Positions 37,434-45,046 of a stretch of DNA of 64,000 bases are shown here, piece by piece. The translations under genes and the position numbers were made by a program. The stretch lies in contig CAVSME010000001.1 of NCBI GenBank assembly GCA_963728985.1, positions 310,001 through 374,000 on the forward strand, written 5' to 3'. The notes beneath the pieces are model-generated. The model had not been told where the DNA came from. It worked only from the letters and a program-made list of their open reading frames with translations, and ran no database searches. This DNA is from DASXAI01 sp963728985. Its GTDB lineage: Bacteria > Actinomycetota > Acidimicrobiia > Acidimicrobiales > Ilumatobacteraceae. The stretch's first letter is position 1, and every line of letters starts with the position of its first letter.

Positions 37434-38129
37434 TCAGCCCTCTTCGGGCATCTCCTCTTCCTCGGCGCCTTCGCGCTGCACCCACATGCCCTGCACGGCC
37501 TCTTCGGGCTCCTCCTCCGGCGCCTCCTCGCGCTGGACGGCGGGCGCGCCGGCCGACGCGGTCTCGCTGGTGGTGGCGGCCTGCCCCGAAGACACGCGGT
37601 CGGCGGTCTCCTCGGCGGCCCGCTCGAAGCGGTCGTCGGGGTCGCTGACCTTCACTCCGGTGCCGGTGTCGGCGCCGTCGACCGGGCCCGACCGCTGCTG
37701 CACGACATGGGCCAGCTCGTGGGCCAGGGTCCGCTGACCCGAGCTCGAGCCCGGGTCGTAGTGGCTGTCGGAGAAGACGACGTCGTTGCCGACGGTGTAG
37801 GCGTGGGCACCGAGGCGCTGGGCGGAGGCGGTGGCCTCGCCGCCGGTGTGGACGCGCACGTCCTGGAAGTTCTCGCCGAACGCCGACTCCATGTTCACCT
37901 GGGTGGCCGGGTCGAGCGGGCGCCCGCCACCGGCGACGAGCCGCTCGACGGCGTCACCGTCGTTCTCGTCGCGCAGGAGCTGGGCCACTCGACCGTTGCC
38001 GGCCTCGCGCTGGAGCTGGAGGATGCGGCGCTCGGTCGGCGCCCCCACGTGGGCGCTGGTGCTCGCTTCGGTGTCGCCGCGGACGTGTGGCTTGCGGACC
38101 GGCAGCAACTCGTCGTCGTAGGTGCCCAT
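37434..38129 (-). CDS. eCIS-associated DUF4157 protein with HELAH metalloprotease-like motif
   Basis: 231 residues; a strong GGAGG ribosome site precedes ATG 38129. The N-terminal LQLQREAGNGRVAQLL motif is followed by DUF4157 (about residues 68-150; FQDVRVHTGGEATASAQRLGAHAYTVGNDVVF) ending in TLAHELAHVVQQRSG, a zincin-type H-E-x-x-H. A Glu/Pro-rich tail holds two VQRE words. DUF4157 is the most frequent accessory domain of eCIS loci and is proposed to be cargo or a processing factor. It is the third gene of the minus-strand operon, 8 bases after the ATPase. Confidence 0.85.
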   Translation of the reverse strand: MGTYDDELLPVRKPHVRGDTEASTSAHVGAPTERRILQLQREAGNGRVAQLLRDENDGDAVERLVAGGGRPLDPATQVNMESAFGENFQDVRVHTGGEATASAQRLGAHAYTVGNDVVFSDSHYDPGSSSGQRTLAHELAHVVQQRSGPVDGADTGTGVKVSDPDDRFERAAEETADRVSSGQAATTSETASAGAPAVQREEAPEEEPEEAVQGMWVQREGAEEEEMPEEG

Positions 38130-38137
38130 CAGTCCTC

Positions 38138-40117
38138 CTACACAATCGTGAAATAGGGTCCGAACTCCGCTTCGACGCAGAGACGGCCGAGCTTGCGGTA
38201 CTCCCGTGCGGTGGCCCGTATGAGATCCACCATCGTAATCAGCCGATCCTCGGCCGCCGCGAGGAAGGCGGCGGCGACGCTGATGTTGCGGATGTTGCCA
38301 CCCGGCAGATCGAAGGCACGGGCGAGGAAGTCCAGGTCGACCTCGTCATCGAGGAGGAGATGACCGGGCAGGTGCCGCTCCCACAGCAGGCGGCGGCTGG
38401 GCTCGTCCGGCGTCGGGAAGTCGACGAGGGCATCGAGGCGCCGCAGGAAGGCGTCGTCGAGGTTGGCCCGGAGGTTCGTGGTCAAGATGGCGATGCCGTC
38501 GAAGCGCTCCATCCGCTGGAGGAGGTAGGCCACCTCGACGTTGGCGTAGCGATCGTGGGCGTCGTGCACCTCGCTGCGCTTGCCGAAGATGGCGTCGGCC
38601 TCGTCGAACAGCAGCACGCCGTTCACCCGATCGGCCTCGCGGAAGATGCGGTCGAGGTTCTTCTCCGTCTCGCCGATGTACTTGTCGATGACGGTGGCGA
38701 GATCGATGACGTAGAGGTCGAGCCCGAGGGCGCCCGCCACCACCTCGGCCGACAGCGTCTTGCCCGTGCCCGAGTCGCCGGCGAACAGCGCAGTCACGCC
38801 CCGGCCCTTGCCCGCCGACCGGCGCATGCCCCAGTCACCGAGGACCCGGCTGCGGAAGCGGACCCGGGCGACGATGTCGTGCAGCTGCCGGAACACGGAC
38901 TCGGGCAGCACGAGGTCGTCGAACCCGGCCCGCGGCGAGATGCGCAGGGCCAGGCGTTCCAGGCCGCTGGCGTTCTGGGCCCGCGCCCCGGCGGCCAGGT
39001 GGCGCAACGTCACCGGCTCGCCCATGGCCGTGGCCTGCAGCTCGGCCGCGGCGCGGGCCCGGTCGGCCTGCTCGGGTGTGAGGCGGAACGGCAGGCCGGG
39101 GGCGAAGTCCCCGACGATGTCGGGCGGATCGACGACCAGCGGCGTCTGGCGGGCCCAGGCCGGGTCCCACGCCCGCGTGCCGTACAGCACGAGCGGAGCG
39201 TCGGCCTCGGCGATGGCCCGCATCGCGCCAACGTCGCGCTCGGCGAGCCGCTCGATCGGCCCCACCACGAGTACGGCGTCGCGGAGGCGAGCGGCACGGG
39301 TCAACGCCAGGGCCACCTCGGCGACGTCGGCGCTCGGTGAGAGCCGCTCCAGGTCGATGGCCAGCGCCGACCGCCCGGTGGCTTGCACGCCGCCGACGGC
39401 GAACGACAGCGTCGCCGCGCCGAGGCGGTCCTGCACGTAGACCAGGCGGCACCCGAAGCGCAGGGCCCGGGCGAGGTCCTCGCCGTCAGTGTCGGCGATC
39501 GGGACGGGCGGCATCTGCAGCGGCTCCACCACCGGGTCCGTGCCGGTCGCCCCGAGCAGGTGGTTCAAGACGACGTCGGGCACCCGCAACGATCGCGACA
39601 GCACCGGTCGATCGAGGTCCTCGACCACCACCAGCCCGAACCGCACCAGCGGGCCGTCCGGGCCGAAGCGCACCCGCTCCGCCCCCACCAGCAGGGACGC
39701 ACCACAGAGCTCGAGGGCGAGGCCGATCGACGCCCGCCGGCGGCTCACGTCGTCGTGGAGGTAGCCGTAGGCCCGCTCGAAGCGGGGGTCGAGATCGGGG
39801 GCGGCGGCGATGAGCAGGAGCTCCACGTCGACCCGGTCGAGCCCGAAGGCCGCCGCCACCTGGCGGAGGTGGACGACCGTGCCCGCCCGTTCGGCCACCT
39901 CGGCGGCCAGCTCGACGTCGAGATCGGGCCGCAGAGCATCGACCATGGGGCGGTGGTCGTCGAGCAGCGTCATGGCCTGCTCGTCGCTGATGTACAAGCC
40001 CCGGAACCGATCGTCGGCCGAGGGATCGACCGCCCGCCGGGCCGCGATGGCGTCGCGCGTCCGGGTCTGCAGGTCGGCCAGGCGAGCGACCAGGTACGCG
40101 GTCGAGGCGTTCGTCAC
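38138..40117 (-). CDS. eCIS AAA+ ATPase (Afp15/Pvc15-like)
   Basis: 659 residues. The first 390 hold a helical cap and a degenerate ATPase-like domain; the second domain is active-type: Walker A GDSGTGKTLSAEV near 450, Walker B GVLLFDEADAIFG near 500, sensor LTTNLRANLD near 545 and the arginine finger FLRRLDALVDF near 562. In eCIS loci this ATPase is needed for particle assembly or cargo loading. It overlaps the DUF4255 gene by four bases. Confidence 0.92.
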   Translation of the reverse strand: MTNASTAYLVARLADLQTRTRDAIAARRAVDPSADDRFRGLYISDEQAMTLLDDHRPMVDALRPDLDVELAAEVAERAGTVVHLRQVAAAFGLDRVDVELLLIAAAPDLDPRFERAYGYLHDDVSRRRASIGLALELCGASLLVGAERVRFGPDGPLVRFGLVVVEDLDRPVLSRSLRVPDVVLNHLLGATGTDPVVEPLQMPPVPIADTDGEDLARALRFGCRLVYVQDRLGAATLSFAVGGVQATGRSALAIDLERLSPSADVAEVALALTRAARLRDAVLVVGPIERLAERDVGAMRAIAEADAPLVLYGTRAWDPAWARQTPLVVDPPDIVGDFAPGLPFRLTPEQADRARAAAELQATAMGEPVTLRHLAAGARAQNASGLERLALRISPRAGFDDLVLPESVFRQLHDIVARVRFRSRVLGDWGMRRSAGKGRGVTALFAGDSGTGKTLSAEVVAGALGLDLYVIDLATVIDKYIGETEKNLDRIFREADRVNGVLLFDEADAIFGKRSEVHDAHDRYANVEVAYLLQRMERFDGIAILTTNLRANLDDAFLRRLDALVDFPTPDEPSRRLLWERHLPGHLLLDDEVDLDFLARAFDLPGGNIRNISVAAAFLAAAEDRLITMVDLIRATAREYRKLGRLCVEAEFGPYFTIV

Positions 40118-40932
40118 GACGGCAGCTCCGTGATGAAGATGCGGCGACCGGAGCTCCCCCGCCCGCCCCTGCGCTCCTCGGCGGCCAGCGCGGCCTCGTC
40201 GCCAGCGGCGGACTCGCGGCGGCGCGCCGCCCGAGCGGCCGCCGTGGCTCGGCGGCCCGCGGTTGCGGCCGGCGTCGCCTCGGAGGGCAGCTCGGCGGCC
40301 GGGGCCGCCGCGTCCGCTGCGGCTTCCTTGCCGGCCTTGCCCCGCGCCCGCTTGGCCGGCTTGGCTCCGGCCACCACCAGCTGCGGCCCCTCCAGGACGG
40401 GCGGGCCGACGTCGATCTCGCGCCCGAGATCGAAGGGCGCCACCACGACGAGGTCGAGGGACGGCTTCAGCTCACCGCCGAGGGCGGACCACACGTCCGA
40501 GAGGGCACGATCCTCCGGCGGCGGCAGCGCGCAGGTGTACGGGATGGGGTAGCCGAGATCGGCCAGCGACCCGGTCAGGACCGTGGCCGGCAGCGAGTCA
40601 TCGAGGAGGAAGCGGTGGAGCATGGCCGCCAGCAGCCGGTGCTCGTCCTCGGGCCGCTGCGTCCACGCCGTGATGAGGTAGGACAGCTTGTACCAGCGGG
40701 GTGGTTGCCGGCGCTCGGTCACGCGTCCATCTGGTGCCCGGTGGTCGAAGCGGCCAACCTCGCGGCGGCGCAGGTCCTCACGGATGTCGTACAGGTAGAC
40801 GTCGATCGTGGGGGCGTTGCGGCGGCTGGCCCACTCCTTCGTCGGCGCGTCGAAGGCGACCTCGACGTCGGTGCCGGCCGGCATGTTCAGCCGGAGCAGG
40901 TTGCGGATGGACTCATCGACCTCGTGGATCAC
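40114..40932 (-). CDS. DUF4255 tail terminator/cap protein (Afp16/Pvc16-like)
   Basis: 272 residues from GTG 40932. DUF4255 occupies about residues 1-190 (MIHEVDESIRNLLRLNMP; PTIDVYLYDIREDLRRREV; YKLSYLITAWTQRPEDEHRLL), the family that caps the distal end of tube and sheath. The last 70 residues are Ala/Arg-rich and probably disordered, an extension not needed in the family. TAACGT at 40948-40943 can be the -10 box of this operon, leaving a leader of only a few bases. Confidence 0.9.
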   Translation of the reverse strand: MIHEVDESIRNLLRLNMPAGTDVEVAFDAPTKEWASRRNAPTIDVYLYDIREDLRRREVGRFDHRAPDGRVTERRQPPRWYKLSYLITAWTQRPEDEHRLLAAMLHRFLLDDSLPATVLTGSLADLGYPIPYTCALPPPEDRALSDVWSALGGELKPSLDLVVVAPFDLGREIDVGPPVLEGPQLVVAGAKPAKRARGKAGKEAAADAAAPAAELPSEATPAATAGRRATAAARAARRRESAAGDEAALAAEERRGGRGSSGRRIFITELPS

Positions 40933-40942
40933 GCTGGTCCCG

Positions 40943-40948
40943 ACGTTA
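40943..40948 (-). promoter_or_regulatory. Putative -10 box of the DUF4255 operon
   Basis: TAACGT on the minus strand ends 10 bases before the GTG at 40932, as in other near-leaderless starts of this window. No -35 is recognisable. Confidence 0.35.
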
Positions 40949-41036
40949 GGAGGCCCACCACCCCGCAGCCCGGCCAGGCGGTCACCTCTACGGGCACTGG
41001 CGCCTTCCCCTTGGTACGTCCGGAGCGGAGCGGGCG

Positions 41037-41087
41037 GTCGTTCTCGGGGTGTCCCGTCTCACCTGTGAGACGCACGAGCCCCAGAAC
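41037..41087. repeat. 51-bp structured repeat, copy 2
   Basis: Same orientation and 44/51 identity to 26332-26382. The core CGTCTCACCTGTGAGACG (41055-41072) is palindromic except at the centre. Outer GTTCT-C-GGGG and CCCC-AGAAC pair almost fully. It lies 17 bases after the LuxR stop and upstream of the DUF4255 promoter. Confidence 0.6.
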
Positions 41088-41104
41088 AGGACGGCGACGA
41101 AGAA

Positions 41105-41725
41105 TCAGATGAAGCCTTGGCGGACGGCGTAGGCCACCGCCTGGGCCCGGTTCTTGAGCCGCAGCCGCGTCGTCACCTCGTGCACCACGCCCTTCACCGT
41201 CCGCTCGGAGTAGCAGAGGCGTTCGGCGATCTCGCTCGTCTCGAGACCCTCGGCGACCAGCCGCAGCACCTCGATCTCCCGCTCCGAGAGTCCGGCCAAC
41301 GTCATCCCGCGCGGCGACAGGACCGAGGCCTGGATGTTGCTCACGTGGGTCAGGAGGCGTCCGAGGAGGTCGGGGGGCACGCTCCCGTCACCCGACGCCG
41401 TCGCGTGGATCACCGACGTGAGACGCTCGGCCACGGCCTCGCCCCGGCGCAGGAACCCCGACGCCCCTGCTTCGATGCCGGCCAGCAGGTTGGCATCGTC
41501 CAGGTTGGTGACCACGAGGACCACCCGCAGCGAGCCGTTGCGCTGCAGCGCCCGCACCGACCGGGTCGTCTCCTCGTCGACGGCATCGCACACGACCACG
41601 GCCACCCGGGCGGTGTCGAGGTCCGTGCCCTCGACCACTTCGGTCTCGGGTCGTCCGCGCAGCTGCGCGGCGATGCCGGCGTGCAGGATCGGGTCGGCCG
41701 AGTAGATGTAGACGGGAATCTTCAT
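41105..41725 (-). CDS. LuxR/NarL-type regulator with atypical receiver domain
   Basis: 206 residues. The C-terminal LuxR HTH is canonical (LSEREIEVLRLVAEGLETSEIAERLCYSERTVKGVVHEV, key residues from about 140 to 190). The N-terminal receiver-like domain departs from phosphorylated response regulators: the first acidic pair is reduced to one Asp (YSADP), and the Lys of the GA-x-G-[FY]-L-x-K motif is replaced (GASGFLRRGE). It resembles atypical receivers such as BldM and WhiI that work without phosphorylation. Lying inside the eCIS locus, it is the obvious candidate regulator; two palindromes shared by eCIS promoters are candidate sites. Confidence 0.88.
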   Translation of the reverse strand: MKIPVYIYSADPILHAGIAAQLRGRPETEVVEGTDLDTARVAVVVCDAVDEETTRSVRALQRNGSLRVVLVVTNLDDANLLAGIEAGASGFLRRGEAVAERLTSVIHATASGDGSVPPDLLGRLLTHVSNIQASVLSPRGMTLAGLSEREIEVLRLVAEGLETSEIAERLCYSERTVKGVVHEVTTRLRLKNRAQAVAYAVRQGFI

Positions 41726-41898
41726 TGATGTCCCCCACGCCAGCTCGCCGGGCCCACCACGATGTGGAGCCAGCGAGAGCGGTTGCTGATACGCCGGAGC
41801 ACGGACGCCACGGTTGCCCCTCCCTCTGCTCCGATCGCCGTCGCGTTCGCTCTTCGTGGCGGCGCTATTACACCACAGCAGACGGCGGGTCCGCTCCG

Positions 41899-41912
41899 GT
41901 GATTCCTGTCAC
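41899..41912. promoter_or_regulatory. GTGA-N6-TCAC motif upstream of the LuxR-type gene
   Basis: GTGA (41899-41902) and TCAC (41909-41912) with six bases between match the half-sites used by CRP/FNR-type regulators. It lies in the 220-base spacer 174 bases upstream of the LuxR ATG. The rest of that spacer (41726-41945) holds nothing else I can support. Confidence 0.25.
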
Positions 41913-41945
41913 TGCTCACCGGCAACGGCGGCCACATCGGCGCCG

Positions 41946-42341
41946 TCACGGGACCATCACGGTGGTTGCCATACCGGGCGCCGTGATCGTGATGACCCCA
42001 CCCCATTGACACAGACAGGTGCATGTCGAGCTCAGGGCCGGCTGCCCGTTGATGAGCACGGTCGGCGACCCGGGCATCCATGGCGCGGTCGTGACCGGGA
42101 TGCACGGCTGCGGTGTGAGCGTTCCCATCGCCGCCGCCGTCGCCGCCGCTACCTGCGGATTGGTCGGCGTCGTGCACAGGCCGAACGGCGGGATGGAGGC
42201 CATCGGCTTGTTGTCCTGGATGGTGGCAGCAAGGGCACCCCCGGCTTGGACCGGGGCGCCCTGCGGTATGGCCGTCAGCGTGCTCGGCGCGAGACCGAAC
42301 GAGCACGTCAGAGCCGCGCCGGCGGTGACCTGGATCGCCAC
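41946..42341 (-). CDS. DUF4280 PAAR-like spike-tip protein
   Basis: 131 residues from GTG 42341. VTAGAALTCSFGLAPSTL at the start, DNKPMASIPPFGLCTTPTNPQVAAATAAA in the middle and TCTCLCQWGGVITI near the end are characteristic of DUF4280, a PAAR-like fold that sharpens the spike tip and coordinates a metal. Cys and His-poor ends fit that family. It fills the Afp10/Pvc10 slot but is encoded apart from the spike gene, next to the regulator and divergent from the Hsp70 fusion. Confidence 0.85.
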   Translation of the reverse strand: MAIQVTAGAALTCSFGLAPSTLTAIPQGAPVQAGGALAATIQDNKPMASIPPFGLCTTPTNPQVAAATAAAMGTLTPQPCIPVTTAPWMPGSPTVLINGQPALSSTCTCLCQWGGVITITAPGMATTVMVP

Positions 42342-42410
42342 GACCCGAGTTTGCGTCCCGAAGGGACGGCGCGGCCAGGGGAACCCGGCCGGTACTCGGG
42401 GCAACCGTTC

Positions 42411-42426
42411 TTGCCCATGAGGGCAA
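42411..42426. promoter_or_regulatory. TTGCCC-N4-GGGCAA palindrome in the divergent DUF4280/Hsp70 promoter
   Basis: TTGCCC (42411-42416), ATGA, GGGCAA (42421-42426). Same half-sites and spacing as 26402-26417. A -10 box TAGCGT at 42449-42454 would place transcription start near 42461 and the palindrome centre near -42.5, a position used by LuxR-type activators. Confidence 0.45.
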
Positions 42427-42482
42427 CGTCCGACACGACCTGTCGCAGTAGCGTGAACAAAGGCCAACCGCCGGGGTGAGCA

Positions 42483-44444
42483 ATGTCGTGGGTCTTGGGC
42501 ATCGATCTGGGGACGAGCTTCACCGCCGCGGGCTTGGTGTCGGGCTCCCGGCTGGAGCCGATCGCGCTGGGCGCCCACGCCGCCGCCATCCCCTCGGCGG
42601 TGTACCGGGCCGACACCGACGTCGTCGTCGGGGAAGCGGCGCTGGCCCAGGGCGACATCCATCCCGACCGGCTCGCGGTCGAGTTCAAGCGCCAATTCGG
42701 CGAGAGCGCCCCGCTGCTGTCGGGGCGCACCTTCGTGACGCCCGAGGAGCTCGAGAGCGCGCTCGGGTCATGGGTGTTCCGGCGGGCCTGCGAGCTCGAG
42801 GGCAGCCAACCCACCGAGGTGGTCTTCTCGTTCCCCGCCTTCTGGGGGGCGTACCGGCGGGACCTCTTCCTCGACATCGCCCGCAAGATCGTGGCCGACC
42901 CGGACCGGGTCGTGCTCGTCACCGAACCCGAAGCGGCGGCCATCTACTACGCCAAGCGGGACCGCCTCCCGCCCGGTGCCGTCGTGGGTGTGTACGACCT
43001 CGGCGGCGGCACGTTCGACGCATCCATCCTCCGCAAGACCGACGACGGCTTCGAGGTGCTCGGCCGCCCGGCCGGTGACGATCAGCTGGGCGGGGTCGAC
43101 TTCGACCTCGCGCTGCTCCAGTACGTGATCGAGCAGGCCGGCCTGTCCTGGGAGGCGCTCGATCGCGACGACCCCAAGACCGTGCGCGAGATGATGAGCC
43201 TGCGCCGCAACGTCACCCTGGCCAAGGAGCTCCTCTCGCAGGGGTTGACCACCGATGTCGCCGTGGCCGTCGGGACCGTCAGCACGAACGTGCACCTCAC
43301 CCGCCGTGAGCTCGAGCAGCTGGCCGAACCGCTGATCGCCCGCAGCCTCACCGTCTTCGAGACGGCGCTCTCCTACGCCTCCGTGCCGGCGACGGCCTTG
43401 CACTCCATCCTGCTCGTCGGCGCCGCCAGCCGCATGCCGAGGATCGCCGAGGCGCTGACCGAGCGCTTCCAGGTTCCCATCGCGCTCGACAGCCATCCCA
43501 AGTTCGCCGTCTGCCTCGGCGCCGCCATGTCGACCCAGACCGCCGAGCAGGCCGCCGCCCTCCCCCGGCCCGAGGCGCTCCTCGCCGGGCAGCCGTTGCC
43601 GCCGCCGGTCGCCGGCGCGCCCGCCGTGGGCGCGGCCCCACCGCCAGCCGGCACCGCCCGGTCGAGGCGCCGGTGGTGGCCCGTCGCCATCGCCGGCGTC
43701 GTCGTCGCCGTGCTCGCCATCGTCGGCATCATCCTCGTCACCCGTGGCGGGGGTGGATCGAGCGCCGCCGAGACGTACAAGAGCGCCGTTCTCCAGTCGC
43801 AGCCGTCGAGCTATTGGCGCCTCGATGACGCGAGCGGAGGCCAGCTCGTGGACAGCTCCGGCAATGGCTTCATAGGAACAACGGGCGGTGGCGTAACGGT
43901 CAAGCAACCCGGTGCCATGGTTGGCAGCAATGCAATTGCCTTCGATGGCTCGACGGGTTGTGCTGTCTCGAACGAGAAGACGAACCCGACGACCTTCACG
44001 ATCGAGGCGTGGTTCAAGACGACCACGACGCGGGGCGGGGCGATCGTTGCCTTGAATGAAAGCGCGGTTGTGACATCATCCGTCAACAACCGCGACCGCC
44101 ATGTCTATATGCAGGACGACGGACGGGTGACCTTCGGCGTGTTCCACGCCCAGGGCATCGTCACCACGCCGACGCCATACAACGACGGAGCGTGGCATCA
44201 ACTTGTCGCGACCATCGGACAAGAAGGTCAGAAGCTCTATATGGACGGCGTACTCGCCGGCGAGAATACGAACTCGACTGTTGAATCCTACGATGGCTAT
44301 TGGCATTTCGGGTGCTCGAGCCTCGCTTTTTGGCCCAATGCGCCAACCAGCGGGTATTTGCAGGGAACAGTGGACGAGGTCTCGATCTATCCGCAAGCGC
44401 TTGGTGGATCAACAGTGGCCGACCACTATCGGGCCGCCCAATAG
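42483..44444 (+). CDS. Hsp70-like ATPase fused to a membrane helix and LamG domain
   Basis: 653 residues. An Hsp70/DnaK-type ATPase comes first (about 1-350): phosphate 1 GIDLGTSFTAAGL, phosphate 2 VYDLGGGTFDASIL, adenosine motif ILLVGAASRMPRI. The peptide-binding domain of DnaK is absent. A Pro/Ala linker leads to one membrane helix (about 398-420), then a LamG/concanavalin-like domain (about 440-650; YWRLDDASGGQLVDSSGN; FTIEAWFKTT; LYMDGVLAG) that would face outside. The codons of the LamG part are clearly less GC-rich than the rest, which suggests separate origin. It follows the eCIS locus and shares its divergent promoter with the DUF4280 tip gene. Confidence 0.85.
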   Translation: MSWVLGIDLGTSFTAAGLVSGSRLEPIALGAHAAAIPSAVYRADTDVVVGEAALAQGDIHPDRLAVEFKRQFGESAPLLSGRTFVTPEELESALGSWVFRRACELEGSQPTEVVFSFPAFWGAYRRDLFLDIARKIVADPDRVVLVTEPEAAAIYYAKRDRLPPGAVVGVYDLGGGTFDASILRKTDDGFEVLGRPAGDDQLGGVDFDLALLQYVIEQAGLSWEALDRDDPKTVREMMSLRRNVTLAKELLSQGLTTDVAVAVGTVSTNVHLTRRELEQLAEPLIARSLTVFETALSYASVPATALHSILLVGAASRMPRIAEALTERFQVPIALDSHPKFAVCLGAAMSTQTAEQAAALPRPEALLAGQPLPPPVAGAPAVGAAPPPAGTARSRRRWWPVAIAGVVVAVLAIVGIILVTRGGGGSSAAETYKSAVLQSQPSSYWRLDDASGGQLVDSSGNGFIGTTGGGVTVKQPGAMVGSNAIAFDGSTGCAVSNEKTNPTTFTIEAWFKTTTTRGGAIVALNESAVVTSSVNNRDRHVYMQDDGRVTFGVFHAQGIVTTPTPYNDGAWHQLVATIGQEGQKLYMDGVLAGENTNSTVESYDGYWHFGCSSLAFWPNAPTSGYLQGTVDEVSIYPQALGGSTVADHYRAAQ

Positions 44445-44446
44445 GT

Positions 44447-45046
44447 GTGAGCGTGGCGCTCTACCTGAACGGCGACGAGTTCGACGACCTCGTGAACACC
44501 AACCCGTTCGCCCTGCTCATCGGCATGCTCCTCGATCAGCAGATGACCATGGAATGGGCCTTCCGGGGGCCGGCCACGCTGAAGCAGCGCCTTGGCCACT
44601 TCGATCCGGCCCGCATCGCGGCGATGACCGAGGACGACGTGGTCGCCGTGGCCCGGCAGAAGCCGGCCGTGCACCGGTTCCCCGTGGCCATGGCCCGGCG
44701 GCTCCACGCCATCGCGGTCATCGTGGCCGACCGCTACGACGACCGCGCCGAATCGTTGTGGCTCACGGCGACCACGGGCGACGAGGTGTACCGCCGGCTC
44801 CGGGAGCTGCCGGGCTTCGGCGACGAGAAGGCGCGGATCTTCATCGCCCTGCTGGCGAAGCGCTTCGACGTGCGGCCTGAGGGCTGGGAGCAGGCCGCCG
44901 GCGTGTTCGCCGACGCCACGCCCCGCTCGGTGGCCGACTGCAGTGACGCCGAGGCGTTGGCCGAGGTCCGGCGCTGGAAGCTGGCGCAGAAGGCGGCCAA
45001 GAAGGACAAGCAGGACCGCCCCCTCAAACCCCCTCGGACGAGCTGA
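44447..45046 (+). CDS. HhH-GPD family base-excision repair-like protein
   Basis: 199 residues from GTG 44447 (GTG 44453 also possible). PFALLIGMLLDQQMTMEWAF, then the helix-hairpin-helix LPGFGDEKARIFIALLAKRF near residue 120. This is the actinobacterial HhH-GPD subfamily (TIGR03252-type) lacking a clear FeS cluster. DNA glycosylase activity is inferred only from the fold. The Lys-rich C-terminus overlaps the 3' end of the convergent membrane-protein gene by 23 bases. Confidence 0.85.
   Translation: MSVALYLNGDEFDDLVNTNPFALLIGMLLDQQMTMEWAFRGPATLKQRLGHFDPARIAAMTEDDVVAVARQKPAVHRFPVAMARRLHAIAVIVADRYDDRAESLWLTATTGDEVYRRLRELPGFGDEKARIFIALLAKRFDVRPEGWEQAAGVFADATPRSVADCSDAEALAEVRRWKLAQKAAKKDKQDRPLKPPRTS

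Noticed and set aside
26332..41087. attL/attR sites of a mobile island
   Set aside because: The 51-bp direct repeats are only 44/51 identical and palindromic, no integrase or tRNA is near, and the regulator and tip genes lie outside them. Kept only as one hypothesis.
41899..41912. True CRP-binding site
   Set aside because: Only eight defined bases match and the outer T/A of the consensus is missing; listed only as a weak feature.
26512..44444. Prophage or type VI secretion system
   Set aside because: No capsid, portal, terminase, integrase or lysis genes, and no TssJ/L/M or ClpV. The AAA+ ATPase, DUF4255, LysM hub and DUF4157 set is eCIS-specific.
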